Source of the DNA: Paracoccus sp. IB05
GTDB lineage: Bacteria > Pseudomonadota > Alphaproteobacteria > Rhodobacterales > Rhodobacteraceae
Direction of reading: 5' to 3'
Assembly: GCF_016405985.1 (NCBI RefSeq)
Contig: NZ_JAEFCF010000001.1
Span: 1-64,000 of the forward strand
DNA length: 64,000 bases
Shown: piece after piece, positions 7,799 through 17,261 of the stretch
Numbering within the stretch: position 1 is the first letter of the stretch
Layout of the letters: the number at the start of each line of letters is the position of its first letter
Program-made: the position numbers and the translations under genes
The notes under the pieces: model-generated
Databases searched by the model: none
Told to the model about the DNA's origin: nothing
What the model saw: the letters and a program-made list of their open reading frames with translations, nothing else

Positions 7799-7919
7799 GC
7801 CCGGATTCTGTATCAGTTTTTCAGATATGCAATCGCGGAATTTCGTATTTGCCACAAAGGCCCGAGTCGCGCCACCATCCCTGAAAACCAATAGCAATAC
7901 ATAACACCAGGGAGGTGTG

Positions 7920-8642
7920 ATGCCCGTCACGATCAATTGTGACATGGGTGAGAGCTTTGGGCTCTGGCGCATAGGTGACGATGCGGGGCTCATGCCGTTC
8001 ATCGACATCGCCAATGTGGCCTGTGGCTTTCACGCCAGTGATTTCAATCACATGCGCATAACCGTGCAGCTTGCAAAGGCGCATGGTGTCAGGGTCGGCG
8101 CGCATCCTTCGCTGCCGGATCTGCAAGGTTTCGGGCGGCGCGAGATGAAGATCGGCCGCGAGGAAATGGCCAATGCGCTGATCTATCAGATCGGAGCGCT
8201 GGCGGGATTTCTGCGCGCGGAGGGGGTCGAACTCAACCATATCAAACCGCATGGCAGCCTCTTCGGCATGGCGGCGCGGCAGGAAGAAATCGCCCATGCG
8301 ATTTGCGATGCGGCCGATATTTTCCAGGTGCCGGTTCTCGGCATGACCGGCACGCTGCATGAAACCGTCTATCCGGCGCGCGGCCATCGCATGATTGCCG
8401 AATTCTACGGCGATCTCGATTACCGCCCCGATGGCAGCCTGATCGTGACCCGCGAACATGACGCGAAAGACCCGGATGAGATGGCAAAACGCTGCCTGCG
8501 GGCCATCACCGAAGGCAAGGGCATCGCGACGGACGGCTCGTTCTTTCCGACCCGCTGCGAGACCATCTGCATCCATTCCGACACGCCCAATGCGGTCGAC
8601 ATCGCCCGCGCGGTGCGCGCCGTCCTCCAAACCCTTGTCTGA
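7920..8642 (+). CDS. pxpA: LamB/YcsF family protein, 5-oxoprolinase subunit A
   Basis: 240-residue cytosolic protein that starts with the family hallmark (VTINCDMGESFGLW) and carries ANVACGFHASD, GAHPSLPD and HIKPHGSLF. PxpA works with PxpB and PxpC to open 5-oxoproline (pyroglutamate) to glutamate with ATP. The ATG at 7920 has GGAGG (7911-7915) just upstream. It begins a five-gene operon with a biotin carrier, biotin carboxylase, pxpB and pxpC. Canonical PxpABC needs no biotin proteins, so the exact substrate here (5-oxoproline or another cyclic amide) is open. Confidence 0.87.
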   Translation: MPVTINCDMGESFGLWRIGDDAGLMPFIDIANVACGFHASDFNHMRITVQLAKAHGVRVGAHPSLPDLQGFGRREMKIGREEMANALIYQIGALAGFLRAEGVELNHIKPHGSLFGMAARQEEIAHAICDAADIFQVPVLGMTGTLHETVYPARGHRMIAEFYGDLDYRPDGSLIVTREHDAKDPDEMAKRCLRAITEGKGIATDGSFFPTRCETICIHSDTPNAVDIARAVRAVLQTLV

Positions 8643-8653
8643 GAGGCAAACCC

Positions 8654-8887
8654 ATGGCCCAGATCCTGTCCCCCCTGCCCGGCACGTTCTACCGCTCCGC
8701 CTCGCCTGACCAGCCGCCTTTCAAGGCCGATGGCGATGATGTGGCGGTCGGCGATGTGATCGGGCTGATCGAGGTGATGAAGAGCTTTCACGAGGTGAAA
8801 TCCGATGTCGCCGGCAAGAATGTGCAATTCGTGACCGATAATGAAGAGCCGGTGATGGCCGGTGCCGTGCTCGCGGACCTGTCGTGA
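8654..8887 (+). CDS. Biotin carboxyl carrier protein (small biotinyl domain)
   Basis: 77 residues, a bare biotinyl/lipoyl domain. The biotin site is EVMKS with Lys43; MKM of the usual motif is replaced by MKS, a common variant in this subfamily. The N-terminal LSPLPGTFYRSASPDQPPF segment is typical of AccB-like carriers, but the long Pro/Ala linker of true AccB is missing. It follows pxpA by 11 bases and overlaps the biotin carboxylase gene (TGATG), so it surely serves that enzyme rather than fatty-acid synthesis. Confidence 0.88.
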   Translation: MAQILSPLPGTFYRSASPDQPPFKADGDDVAVGDVIGLIEVMKSFHEVKSDVAGKNVQFVTDNEEPVMAGAVLADLS

Positions 8888-10257
8888 TGATCCGCAAACT
8901 GCTGGTTGCCAATCGCGGTGAGATTGCTGTGCGGATCATCCGCGCGGCGCGGGATCTTGGCATCGCGACGGTTGCGGTCCATTCCGAAGCCGACCGCGAC
9001 AGCCTGCATGTGCAGCTGGCCGATGAGGCGGTGAATATCGGGCCACCGGCGGCAAAGAAAAGCTACCTCTCGGTGTCTGCCATCCTGAAGGCCGCCAGCG
9101 ATACCGGCGCCGATGCGGTGCATCCGGGCTATGGGTTTCTCGCCGAGAATGCCGATTTCGCCGATGCGGTGGTGGCCGATGGCCTGACCTGGGTCGGGCC
9201 GTCAGGCGCCGCGATCCGGCTGATGGGCGATAAGGTCTCGGCCCGGATCGCCGCAGACAAGGCGGGCGTGCCGGTGGTGCCGGGCTCGATGGGGCGGGTG
9301 GCCTCGATCATCGAGGCGCGTGACATCCTCAAAGAGACCGGTTTTCCGGTGATGATCAAGGCCGCCGCAGGTGGTGGCGGGCGCGGTATCCGCATCGCGA
9401 ATGATCAGACGGAATTTGAAGCAGCCTTCCCCCAGGCCGCAGCCGAGGCGCTGGCCGCCTTTGGCGATGGCGGCCTCTATATGGAAAAGGTGATCGGCCA
9501 GGCGCGCCATATTGAGGTGCAGATCCTTGGTGACGGCGCCCGCGCGATCCATTGCTATGAGCGCGAATGCTCGTTGCAGCGTCGCCGTCAGAAGGTCTGG
9601 GAAGAGGCGCCCTCCATGGCGCTTTCGCCCGCGCTCAGGGCAGAGCTTTGCGCCAGCGCGGTGCGGCTGGCCGAGGCGGTGAACTATTCCGGCGCCGGTA
9701 CGATTGAATACCTCTATGATGATGCCGCCGACCGGTTCTACTTCATCGAGATGAACACCCGTATCCAGGTGGAACATCCGGTGACCGAGATGATCACCGG
9801 CATCGACCTGGTGGCGGCAATGCTGCGGATCGCGGGGGGCGAAGCGCTCTGGATCAAGCAGCAGGATGTGCAGATCCGCGGCCATGCCATCGAGGTGCGG
9901 CTGAATGCCGAAGACCCCGCGAAGGGCTTTGCCCCCTTCCCCGGTACGATCTCGGACCTGCGCCTGCCCGGCGGGCCGGGGGTGCGCTTCGATTCCATGC
10001 TTTATGCGGGCTATACCGTTCCGCCATTTTACGACTCTCTGCTGGCGAAACTGATTGTCCATGCCGACAGCCGCGAGGCCGCCATCACCCGCCTCACCCG
10101 CGCTTTGTCCGAGACCAGGATCGAGGGCTGCAAGACCACGAAACCCCTGTTCCTCGCTCTGGCGGCTGACGCGTCGGTCCGCGCGGGCGCGTTCCACACC
10201 CGCTGGCTCGAAGGCTGGCTTGATGCAAATTCCGACCGGCTCAGCCCGGACACCTGA
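8887..10257 (+). CDS. Biotin carboxylase subunit (AccC-like)
   Basis: 456-residue ATP-grasp enzyme that carboxylates biotin on the carrier with ATP and bicarbonate. Visible parts: N-terminal Rossmann-like domain (KLLVANRGEIAVRIIRAARDLG), glycine-rich ATP loop AAAGGGGRGIRI near residue 160, and the catalytic EMNTRIQVEHPVTE near 290-303. Length fits AccC. A GTG at 8884 is an alternative start; ATG at 8887 overlaps the upstream stop. Its place between the carrier and pxpBC indicates a dedicated, second biotin carboxylase for the lactam/amide pathway. Confidence 0.9.
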   Translation: MIRKLLVANRGEIAVRIIRAARDLGIATVAVHSEADRDSLHVQLADEAVNIGPPAAKKSYLSVSAILKAASDTGADAVHPGYGFLAENADFADAVVADGLTWVGPSGAAIRLMGDKVSARIAADKAGVPVVPGSMGRVASIIEARDILKETGFPVMIKAAAGGGGRGIRIANDQTEFEAAFPQAAAEALAAFGDGGLYMEKVIGQARHIEVQILGDGARAIHCYERECSLQRRRQKVWEEAPSMALSPALRAELCASAVRLAEAVNYSGAGTIEYLYDDAADRFYFIEMNTRIQVEHPVTEMITGIDLVAAMLRIAGGEALWIKQQDVQIRGHAIEVRLNAEDPAKGFAPFPGTISDLRLPGGPGVRFDSMLYAGYTVPPFYDSLLAKLIVHADSREAAITRLTRALSETRIEGCKTTKPLFLALAADASVRAGAFHTRWLEGWLDANSDRLSPDT

Positions 10258-10269
10258 TCAGGAGGGACC

Positions 10270-11145
10270 ATGTCGATCCGTTTCAGCTTCGGGGGCGATG
10301 AGCATATTTTCGGCGAGGTTTCCGAAGGCATGTCGCTCGAATCCTTCTTCACCTCGCTCTCTATGACCAATGCGGTGCGGGAAGCGCAGATCAGCGGCGT
10401 GACCGAGATCTGCCCCGCCAATGCAAGCTTTCAGGTCAAATTCGACCCCGACCGCATCAAGCCAGCCGATCTGATGCGCGAGTTGCAGTCGATGGAGGCC
10501 GCTGCCGCCAGATCCGATGCCAGCCTGAAAACCCGCATCATCGAGATCCCGGTCCTTTACAATGACCCCTGGACCCATGAGACACTGATGCGCTTTCGCG
10601 AGCGCCACCAGGATCCGTCGAAAACCGACCTGGAATATGCGGCGGATGTGAACGGGCTCGGCACTGTCGGGAATTTCATCGAGGCGCATTCCAGCCAGCC
10701 CTGGTTCGTCTCGATGGTCGGCTTCGTCGCCGGGCTGCCGTTTCTTTACCAGATGGTCGAGCGCGAGCGTCAGCTCCAGGTTCCGAAATACCTCCGCCCC
10801 CGCACCGACACGCCGAAGCTGACGGTTGGGCATGGCGGGTGTTTTTCCTGCATCTATTCGGTGCGCGGCGCCGGTGGTTATCAGATGTTCGGTGTCACGC
10901 CGATGCCGATCTATGACCCGGCGCAAAAGGTGAATTACCTGAAGGACGAGATGTGCCTCTTCCGCCCCGGCGATATCGTGAAATGGAAGCCGGTGACCCG
11001 CGATCAGTATGACGCGGCGATCGAAGAGGTGGATGCGAACCGGTTCGAGCCGGTGATCCGCCAGACCAGTTTCAGCCTCTCGGAGTACAACAAGGATATG
11101 GCAGGCACCAAAGCCCGGCTGATGGAGGCGCTCAATGGCCGTTAA
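10270..11145 (+). CDS. pxpB: 5-oxoprolinase subunit B / carboxyltransferase (KipI, allophanate hydrolase subunit 1 family)
   Basis: 291 residues with the KipI/AHS1 signatures (FVAGLPFLYQMV, YSVRGAGGYQMFG, FRPGDIVKW). The N-terminal extension before ARIIEIPVLYND resembles longer members associated with biotin-dependent systems. In urea carboxylase this domain is the first half of the carboxyltransferase. The start at 10270 follows AGGAGGGACC. It overlaps pxpC by 11 bases, so translation of the two halves is coupled. Confidence 0.85.
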   Translation: MSIRFSFGGDEHIFGEVSEGMSLESFFTSLSMTNAVREAQISGVTEICPANASFQVKFDPDRIKPADLMRELQSMEAAAARSDASLKTRIIEIPVLYNDPWTHETLMRFRERHQDPSKTDLEYAADVNGLGTVGNFIEAHSSQPWFVSMVGFVAGLPFLYQMVERERQLQVPKYLRPRTDTPKLTVGHGGCFSCIYSVRGAGGYQMFGVTPMPIYDPAQKVNYLKDEMCLFRPGDIVKWKPVTRDQYDAAIEEVDANRFEPVIRQTSFSLSEYNKDMAGTKARLMEALNGR

Positions 11146-12118
11146 GATCATCAGCCCCGGCCTGTCGACCACCGTCCAGGACCTTGGCCGGCCCGGCTAT
11201 TACCATCTCGGCATCCCGCTTTCGGGCGGCATGGACCGGTTTGCGCTGCGCGCCGCCAATATGCTGGTGGGCAATGACGAAAGCGCGGCTGTGCTCGAGG
11301 CCGTCTTCATGGGGCCGGAGGTGGAATTCACCACGGCTGCGACGGTCGCGGTCACCGGCGCCAGTTTGCCCCCCAAACTGAACGGCGCGGAACTCGCGAC
11401 CTGGGAGGCTTTCCCGGTCAGACCCGGCGACCGGCTGTCCTTCGGCTTCCTGAAATCCGGCGCGCGGGTCTATATCGCGGTCTCGGGCGGCATTGATGTG
11501 CCCGTGACGCTGGGCTCGCGTTCGACCTATACGCTCGGCGCGCTTGGCGGGCATGAGGGGCGGGCGCTGAAAGCCGGCGACGAGTTGCCGCTTGGCGAGG
11601 GCACCGGCGGCAAGGGCACGGGCGGTAAGGGATCGCTACCCGAGGCGCTGCGCCGTCAGCCCGGCAATCCGGCGGAACTCAGGATGCTGCCGGGACTTTA
11701 CTGGCACCGCATCACGGCGGAGGCGGGCAAACAGTTCTTTGCAGACACCTGGAAAGTCGCGCCCGAGGCGGACCGGATCGGCTATCGGTTCAAAGGCGGC
11801 ACACCGCTGGATTTCGTGCCCCGCGAGCAGCCGTTCGGCGCGGGGTCGAACCCCTCGAACATCGTTGATGCCTGCTATCCTTACGGCTCGATCCAGGTCC
11901 CGGGCGGGACCGAACCCATCGTGCTGCACCGCGATGCGGTCTCGGGCGGCGGTTATATGATGCTGGGCTGTGTCATCTCGGCAGATATGGACCTGATCGG
12001 CCAGTTGCAGCCGCATTCTCCCGCGCGGTTCACCGAGGTCTCGATGGATCAGGCGCTGGCCGCGCGCCATGACCGTAAGGCGGCGCTGGCGCGGCTGCGC
12101 GCGCATCTCGGGCGCTGA
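11135..12118 (+). CDS. pxpC: 5-oxoprolinase subunit C / carboxyltransferase (KipA, allophanate hydrolase subunit 2 family)
   Basis: 327 residues with the KipA family start (VKIISPGLSTTVQDLGRPGYYHLGIPLSGGMD) and PFGAGSNPSNIVDACYPYGSIQVPGGTEPI. Domain databases name this fold a biotin-dependent carboxyltransferase domain because it is the second CT half of urea carboxylase. A low-complexity insert (GTGGKGTGGKG, near residues 156-166) is encoded by a 15-base tandem duplication and looks like a surface loop expansion. Last gene of the pxp operon. Confidence 0.86.
   Translation: MAVKIISPGLSTTVQDLGRPGYYHLGIPLSGGMDRFALRAANMLVGNDESAAVLEAVFMGPEVEFTTAATVAVTGASLPPKLNGAELATWEAFPVRPGDRLSFGFLKSGARVYIAVSGGIDVPVTLGSRSTYTLGALGGHEGRALKAGDELPLGEGTGGKGTGGKGSLPEALRRQPGNPAELRMLPGLYWHRITAEAGKQFFADTWKVAPEADRIGYRFKGGTPLDFVPREQPFGAGSNPSNIVDACYPYGSIQVPGGTEPIVLHRDAVSGGGYMMLGCVISADMDLIGQLQPHSPARFTEVSMDQALAARHDRKAALARLRAHLGR
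11600..11629 (+). repeat. 15-base tandem repeat inside pxpC
   Basis: GGCACCGGCGGCAAG at 11600-11614 is followed by GGCACGGGCGGTAAG at 11615-11629 (two mismatches, both silent). Each unit encodes GTGGK. This is an in-frame micro-duplication in a loop. Confidence 0.8.
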
Positions 12119-12160
12119 GAGATGGAGCGGGGGCGCAATATGATCAACAGAGCCCCCGCC

Positions 12161-13105
12161 TCAACCGCGCCCGCGCGCCTCTTTCGGGGTCATGCCGAAC
12201 CGGGCGCGAAAGGCGCGGGAAAACTGCGCCTGATCGGTGAACCCCCGCGTCCAGGCAATCTCGCCAATCGAGCGGCGGTCGCCAGGGGTCGCCAGATCCT
12301 CCTGCGCCGCCGTCAGCCGCATATCGCGGATCCAGGCGCCAAGCGTGGTGTTGGTGTCGCGCAGGACTTCATGCAGGTAACGCACCGAGATGCCGCAGCC
12401 CGCCGCCACCCTGTCCGGCCCAAGATCGGGGTCGTCGAGATGGCGGCGCACAAAGCCCTCGATCCGCATCAGATGACCGGCCCGGACCGAAGACACGCCC
12501 GATTGCATCACCCGGTCATCAGCCTGGATCGCCAGCGCCAGCAGATCCGCGAGCTGTCGTCCCACGGTCGAGCGGGTCTCCTCGCTCATCGCGTCGTAAC
12601 GCGCCGGGATCAGATGGACCATATCGGTGAAAAACCCGCTCGCGCCATTGGTCGCGTCGAATTCCAGGCTGCAGAACCGGTCGGGCGCGCGGATGCGACC
12701 GCCGAGCATATCGGCCGTCACCTTCATCACCCAGAGGTCGGCCGGATCGTCATGGCTGAAATCATAGGGCTCATGGCTGCGTTCGATGAACCAGGCACCG
12801 GGATTGGCGCGGATCTCCTTGCCGCCCTGGCTGAACCGCACCTCGGAGCGCGCCGGAATGGTGATCAGATATTCCTCAGGCCCTGGCTCGCGGAAATGGC
12901 GCGGCAGGCGGCGGTAGAGGAGCGAGTCAGAGGTCAGGCGCGACAGCGAGACCTGGCCCAGCTGCCAGTTGGTGATCACCCCGTCAAAGGCCTCGGGGCG
13001 GCGGAAGGTCAGGTCGAGCGGAAAGTAGGCACGCGCGATGGTATCATGCCAGTGGCGGCTCCTGCCGGCAAGGTCGACCCCTTCGGTCGTGATGGTGGTT
13101 TTCAT
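12161..13105 (-). CDS. AraC-family regulator (FeaR-like), probable regulator of the hyu-liv operon
   Basis: 314 residues: an N-terminal AraC-binding-like domain of the FeaR type (GVITNWQLGQVSLSRLTSD...ITIPARSEVRFSQGG) and a C-terminal double HTH (about 225-314; YLHEVLRDTNTTLGAWIRDMRL, then SIGEIAWTRGFTDQAQFSRAFRARFGMTP). ATG at 13105 has GGGGAGC upstream; an 85-codon N-terminal extension crosses the promoter region and is rejected. It is divergent from hyuB with a 254-base gap, so it probably activates hyuBA-liv in response to the imported substrate. Confidence 0.84.
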   Translation of the reverse strand: MKTTITTEGVDLAGRSRHWHDTIARAYFPLDLTFRRPEAFDGVITNWQLGQVSLSRLTSDSLLYRRLPRHFREPGPEEYLITIPARSEVRFSQGGKEIRANPGAWFIERSHEPYDFSHDDPADLWVMKVTADMLGGRIRAPDRFCSLEFDATNGASGFFTDMVHLIPARYDAMSEETRSTVGRQLADLLALAIQADDRVMQSGVSSVRAGHLMRIEGFVRRHLDDPDLGPDRVAAGCGISVRYLHEVLRDTNTTLGAWIRDMRLTAAQEDLATPGDRRSIGEIAWTRGFTDQAQFSRAFRARFGMTPKEARGRG

Positions 13106-13359
13106 TATTGTGCTCCCCGTTGCGACCATCAGGCCATGGGGAAAACCACCTGTAAAGTGCGGCGTCTCAGACCGGCGATGCGGTGCACTCAGACGCAAAA
13201 CTCCATGCGTCACCAGCAAAGACAGGGCGCAAAAAGCGGCATTAGCCTTTGCCCTACAGTGGTGCAACAGACGCCGCGTGACAGGGAGATCACTCGATTC
13301 GACCGGGCATTCCGCCCGAACGAAGTCCTGTTGCGTGGCCTCCAACGGGAGGTTCTGCA

Positions 13360-15144
13360 ATGACGGATCCCACAGGCAAACAGGTCGAGGTTGACCCGAT
13401 CACCCTTTCGGTGGTGCGCGGTATCCTTGAGACGACACAGCGCGAGATGACACTGTCTTTGGAAAAGACCGCGCGGTCTTCGGTCTTCAACCTGGCGCAT
13501 GATTATTCGACGGCAGTCTTCAATCACCGGCCCGAGATGATCCTTCAGGGCCAGGATATTCCGATCCATCTCGGATCGCTGATCCCGGCGATGAAGGTGG
13601 TGGCGAAATATTTCGACGGAGAGATCAATGAGGGTGATCTTTTCATCCATAACGATCCGGCCTGGGGTGGCAGCCACGCGATCGACACCTGTTTCTACCG
13701 CCCGGTGTTCTGGCAAGGGCGGCTGAAATACTGGACCGTCTGCAAGGGCCATCTGACCGATGTCGGCGGGCCGGTTCCGGCGGGCTATAACCCGAACGCG
13801 AAAGAGATCTATGCCGAATGCCTGCGTATTCCGCCGGTCAAGATCTGGGATCGCGGTCAGCCACGCAAAGACGTGCTCAACATGATCCTGACCAATATGC
13901 GCGCGCGCCGCGATCAGGAGGGCGACTTCAACGCCCTGATCGGCGCCTGCCAGGTTGGCGAACGCGCGCTGATCCGGATGCTCGAGAAATACGGCGAAGC
14001 GCAGGTCGATGCCTGTATCGACATGCTTCTGAATATGGCCGAGAAACAGATGCGCAGCCTGATCTCTGACGTGCCCGATGGCAGTTATGAGGGGATGGCG
14101 ATCCTCGAGGATGCCGGCCATGGCTATGGCGATTTCGAGATCCATGCGAAGGTCACCATCACCGGCGACAATTGCCATATCGCGATCTCGTCGCCGCCGC
14201 AGATCCCCTATTTCATCAACTCTTACGAAGGGAACAGCCATTCCGGCGTCTATCTCGGGCTGATGATGTTCGCACAGCTGCCGCCGCCCTATAATGAAGG
14301 GCTCTATCGCTGCGTCTCGGTCGATTTCGGCCCCAAAGGCACCATCTGCAACGCCCAGGAACCGGCGCCGCATATGAACTGCACCACGACGCCGATGGAG
14401 ACGCTGACCGATGCGGTGCGTCTGGCGTTTGAAAAAGCCGTGCCGTCGAAGGTTTCCGCCTCCTGGGGGCACGCGAACGGGCTGAACATCGCGGGCTGGG
14501 ACAAGCGCCATGATGAGGAATATGTCACCATGGTTCTCGCCACGATCATTTCGGGCGCGGGCGCCACGCCCAGCCAGGACGGCTGGCACGCCTGCGGGCC
14601 GGAATGCTGCTTCGGTGCGCTGACCTCCGGCGATGTCGAACTGCTGGAATACAGCTACCCGATCATCATCCACCGCTATTCGCTGATGGAAGACAGCGGC
14701 GGCGCGGGCAAGTTCCGCGGCGGGTCCGGCACCGCCTGGGAGGTGGAGCCTCTGAACAACGACATGACCTTCATCACCTTTGGCGAGGGACGCCGCATTC
14801 CGGCTGTGGGTGCAGCAGGTGCGGGATCGACCATTATCGACACCAAGGTCGGGCGGCTGGAACTGGTGAAGGACGGTGTTGAGACCACCATCCGCGAAAA
14901 CATCATCGAGGTGATCAGACCCGGTGACCGCATCACCAACAAGAACCCGGGCGGCGGCGGCTATGGCGACCCGATGCTGCGCGCCGTCGAAAGCGTTGTG
15001 ACGGATGTGAAAAACGGCCTCGTCTCGATCCGGGGCGCGAAGGAGGATTACGGCGTCATCATCTCTGACCCTGACACGCTGAGCGTGGATAGGGGTGCAA
15101 CCGAAGCCCTGCGCGCGACCCGTCGTGCCCAGGCTGCGAAATAA
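13360..15144 (+). CDS. hyuB: Hydantoinase B/oxoprolinase family protein (HyuB type)
   Basis: 594-residue cytosolic subunit of an ATP-dependent amide hydrolase or carboxylase. Family marks: VDPITLSVVRGILETTQREM start, IHNDPAWGGSHAIDT, and the glycine-rich C-terminal NKNPGGGGYGDP. Partners with HyuA; known relatives open N-methylhydantoin, 5-oxoproline or caprolactam, or carboxylate acetone or acetophenone. ATG at 13360 follows CGGGAGG. First gene of a seven-gene operon with a Liv-type importer, which suggests an amino-acid-like cyclic amide as substrate. Exact substrate unknown. Confidence 0.86.
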   Translation: MTDPTGKQVEVDPITLSVVRGILETTQREMTLSLEKTARSSVFNLAHDYSTAVFNHRPEMILQGQDIPIHLGSLIPAMKVVAKYFDGEINEGDLFIHNDPAWGGSHAIDTCFYRPVFWQGRLKYWTVCKGHLTDVGGPVPAGYNPNAKEIYAECLRIPPVKIWDRGQPRKDVLNMILTNMRARRDQEGDFNALIGACQVGERALIRMLEKYGEAQVDACIDMLLNMAEKQMRSLISDVPDGSYEGMAILEDAGHGYGDFEIHAKVTITGDNCHIAISSPPQIPYFINSYEGNSHSGVYLGLMMFAQLPPPYNEGLYRCVSVDFGPKGTICNAQEPAPHMNCTTTPMETLTDAVRLAFEKAVPSKVSASWGHANGLNIAGWDKRHDEEYVTMVLATIISGAGATPSQDGWHACGPECCFGALTSGDVELLEYSYPIIIHRYSLMEDSGGAGKFRGGSGTAWEVEPLNNDMTFITFGEGRRIPAVGAAGAGSTIIDTKVGRLELVKDGVETTIRENIIEVIRPGDRITNKNPGGGGYGDPMLRAVESVVTDVKNGLVSIRGAKEDYGVIISDPDTLSVDRGATEALRATRRAQAAK

Positions 15145-15158
15145 GGGAGGATAAGGCT

Positions 15159-17261
15159 GTGAAATCTCAATACAGACTTGGCATCGACGCCGGCGGCACC
15201 TTCACCGATTTCGTGCTGGCCGACAGGTCCGGGCAGGTGCGGCTTTTCAAGGCGCTGTCCACGCCGCAGGATCCGACGCTCGCCATCAAAAACGGCCTCG
15301 CGATCATCGCGGAGGAGCTCGGCGTGCCCGCCGATCAGATCATCCCGAATTGCGATCTTTGTATCAATGGGACGACCGTCGGCCTTAACGCGCTGATCCA
15401 GCATAAGGGTGCGAAAACCGGGCTGATCTGCACCGCCGGCCATGAAGACAGCCTGGAAATCCGGCTGGGCCATAAGGAAGACGGTTATCGCTACGACCCG
15501 GAATATCCGCCCGCGACGATGCTGGTGCCGCGTTACCTGCGGCGCGGCGTCAGCGAACGCGTGCTTTCGGCGGGCGAAGTGCGAGTGCCCCTGAACGAGG
15601 CCGATATCCGGGCCGCCTGCGAGATCTTCCGCGCCGAAGGGATCAACACGGTGGCGATCAGTTTCGTCTGGTCGGTGCTGCATCCGGATCACGAACGCCG
15701 GGCCGGCGAGATCGTGCGCGAGATGATGCCCGGCGTGATCCTGACACTGGGGAGCGAGCTTTACCCCCAGGTGCGCGAATACACCCGCACCTCGACGGCA
15801 GTGGTGAATGCCTATCTCGCACCGATCATGAAACGTTATGTCGAGGCGGTGGACGGCTACTTCCGCTCGCTCGGCGCAAAGCAACCGGTGCGCTACTACC
15901 AGTCGAATGGCGGTCTCGCAGTTGGCCAGGTGATGACGGACCGGTCGGTCTATGCGATCAATTCCGGGCCAGCTTCGGCGCCGGTCGCGGGGCAATATGT
16001 CTGCGCGCCCTTTGGCAGGAAAGACGTGATCACCGTCGATATGGGGGGCACCTCTTTCGACATCACACTGACGAAAGACGGCTCGACCAATATCAACAAG
16101 AACATCGACTTCCTGCGTTACCGGATCGGGGTGCCGATGATCCAGGTCGAGACTTTGGGCGCCGGTGGCGGATCTGTCGGCTGGATCGACGAGATGGGGC
16201 TGATGCAGATGGGGCCGCAATCAGCGGGCTCCAGCCCCGGGCCGGCCTGTTACGGTCAGGGCGGGACCGAGCCGACGGTATCGGATGCGAACCTGGTGCT
16301 GGGCTATCTGAACCCCGAGGGCCTCGTGGGGGGCCGCCTGCCGCTGGATGCCGAAAAGGCCGCAGCGGCGGTGAAGACGCGGCTCGCGGACCCGCTGAAT
16401 ATGAGCCTGGAGCGCGCCGCCTATGGCATGTTCACCATCGTCAACGCCAATATGGTGAATGGCATCCGGCGGGTGACGGTTGAGCGCGGCTATGACCCGC
16501 GCGATTTCGTGCTGGTCGGTGCCGGAGGGGCGACAGCGGCGCATATCACGGCGCTGGCGGATGCGATCGGGATCGACACGATCGTGCTGCCGAAACTCGC
16601 CTCCGGGCTTTGCGCCTTTGGCCAGATCATCTCGGATGTGAAATACAACTACATGGCCACCTCGCCGTTGCGGCTGGATGCGACCGGCGCGCCCGCAAAG
16701 ATCGACGCGCTGTTCGGCCAGATTGAGGCCCAGGGGCTGGAGCACCTGCGCTCTGACGGCTTTGATCAGACGACCAGCCGGGTCAAACGCAGCCTCGATA
16801 TGCGCTATGTCGGCCAGGTCCATGAATGCACCGTGGAAATCGACACTTTTGTGGTCGATGACACCAGCATCGCGCGGATCAAAGACGCGTTCCACCGCCG
16901 CCATGAACAGCTCTACACCTATGCCGAGCCGCATTCGGTGGTCGAGGTCGTCAATATCGAAAGCACGGTTTACGGGCTGGTCGACAAACCGGCGCGGATG
17001 ACGATTGCGGCGGGCAAAGGGGCCGACAGCGCGGTGAAATCCCACCGTGATGCGGTGTTCCGGGCAGACGGCAGCCGGGTGCAAACCCCGATCTATGACG
17101 GTGCGAAACTGGGCGCGGGCGACCGTATCACCGGCCCCGCCGTGATCGAGGAAATCACCACCACCATAGTCATCGAGCCGGGCTGGACGGCCAGTCTCGA
17201 CCAAAGCGGGTCCTATCTGATCACCAAAGGGCCAGATCATCAAAGGAATGGGGCAAAATGA
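15159..17261 (+). CDS. hyuA: Hydantoinase A/oxoprolinase family protein (HyuA type)
   Basis: 700-residue ATPase subunit with an ASKHA-type fold. The phosphate-binding start is RLGIDAGGTFTDF; the second signature is VDMGGTSFDI near residue 290, followed by ETLGAGGGSVGWID. Start is GTG at 15159 with AGGGAGGAT upstream. It phosphorylates or activates the substrate for HyuB. It ends in an ATGA overlap with livG, linking enzyme and transporter synthesis. Length 700 is that of N-methylhydantoinase A / acetone carboxylase beta relatives, not the fused ~1,200-residue oxoprolinase. Confidence 0.87.
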   Translation: MKSQYRLGIDAGGTFTDFVLADRSGQVRLFKALSTPQDPTLAIKNGLAIIAEELGVPADQIIPNCDLCINGTTVGLNALIQHKGAKTGLICTAGHEDSLEIRLGHKEDGYRYDPEYPPATMLVPRYLRRGVSERVLSAGEVRVPLNEADIRAACEIFRAEGINTVAISFVWSVLHPDHERRAGEIVREMMPGVILTLGSELYPQVREYTRTSTAVVNAYLAPIMKRYVEAVDGYFRSLGAKQPVRYYQSNGGLAVGQVMTDRSVYAINSGPASAPVAGQYVCAPFGRKDVITVDMGGTSFDITLTKDGSTNINKNIDFLRYRIGVPMIQVETLGAGGGSVGWIDEMGLMQMGPQSAGSSPGPACYGQGGTEPTVSDANLVLGYLNPEGLVGGRLPLDAEKAAAAVKTRLADPLNMSLERAAYGMFTIVNANMVNGIRRVTVERGYDPRDFVLVGAGGATAAHITALADAIGIDTIVLPKLASGLCAFGQIISDVKYNYMATSPLRLDATGAPAKIDALFGQIEAQGLEHLRSDGFDQTTSRVKRSLDMRYVGQVHECTVEIDTFVVDDTSIARIKDAFHRRHEQLYTYAEPHSVVEVVNIESTVYGLVDKPARMTIAAGKGADSAVKSHRDAVFRADGSRVQTPIYDGAKLGAGDRITGPAVIEEITTTIVIEPGWTASLDQSGSYLITKGPDHQRNGAK

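Noticed and set aside
13106-13360. N-terminal extension of the AraC-type regulator by 85 codons
   Set aside because: It would consume the whole divergent promoter region; the ATG at 13105 has GGGGAGC and gives a standard family length.
12122-13363. 413-codon plus-strand frame opposite the AraC-type gene
   Set aside because: No recognisable domain, and the minus strand has a complete AraC HTH protein with a good ribosome site.
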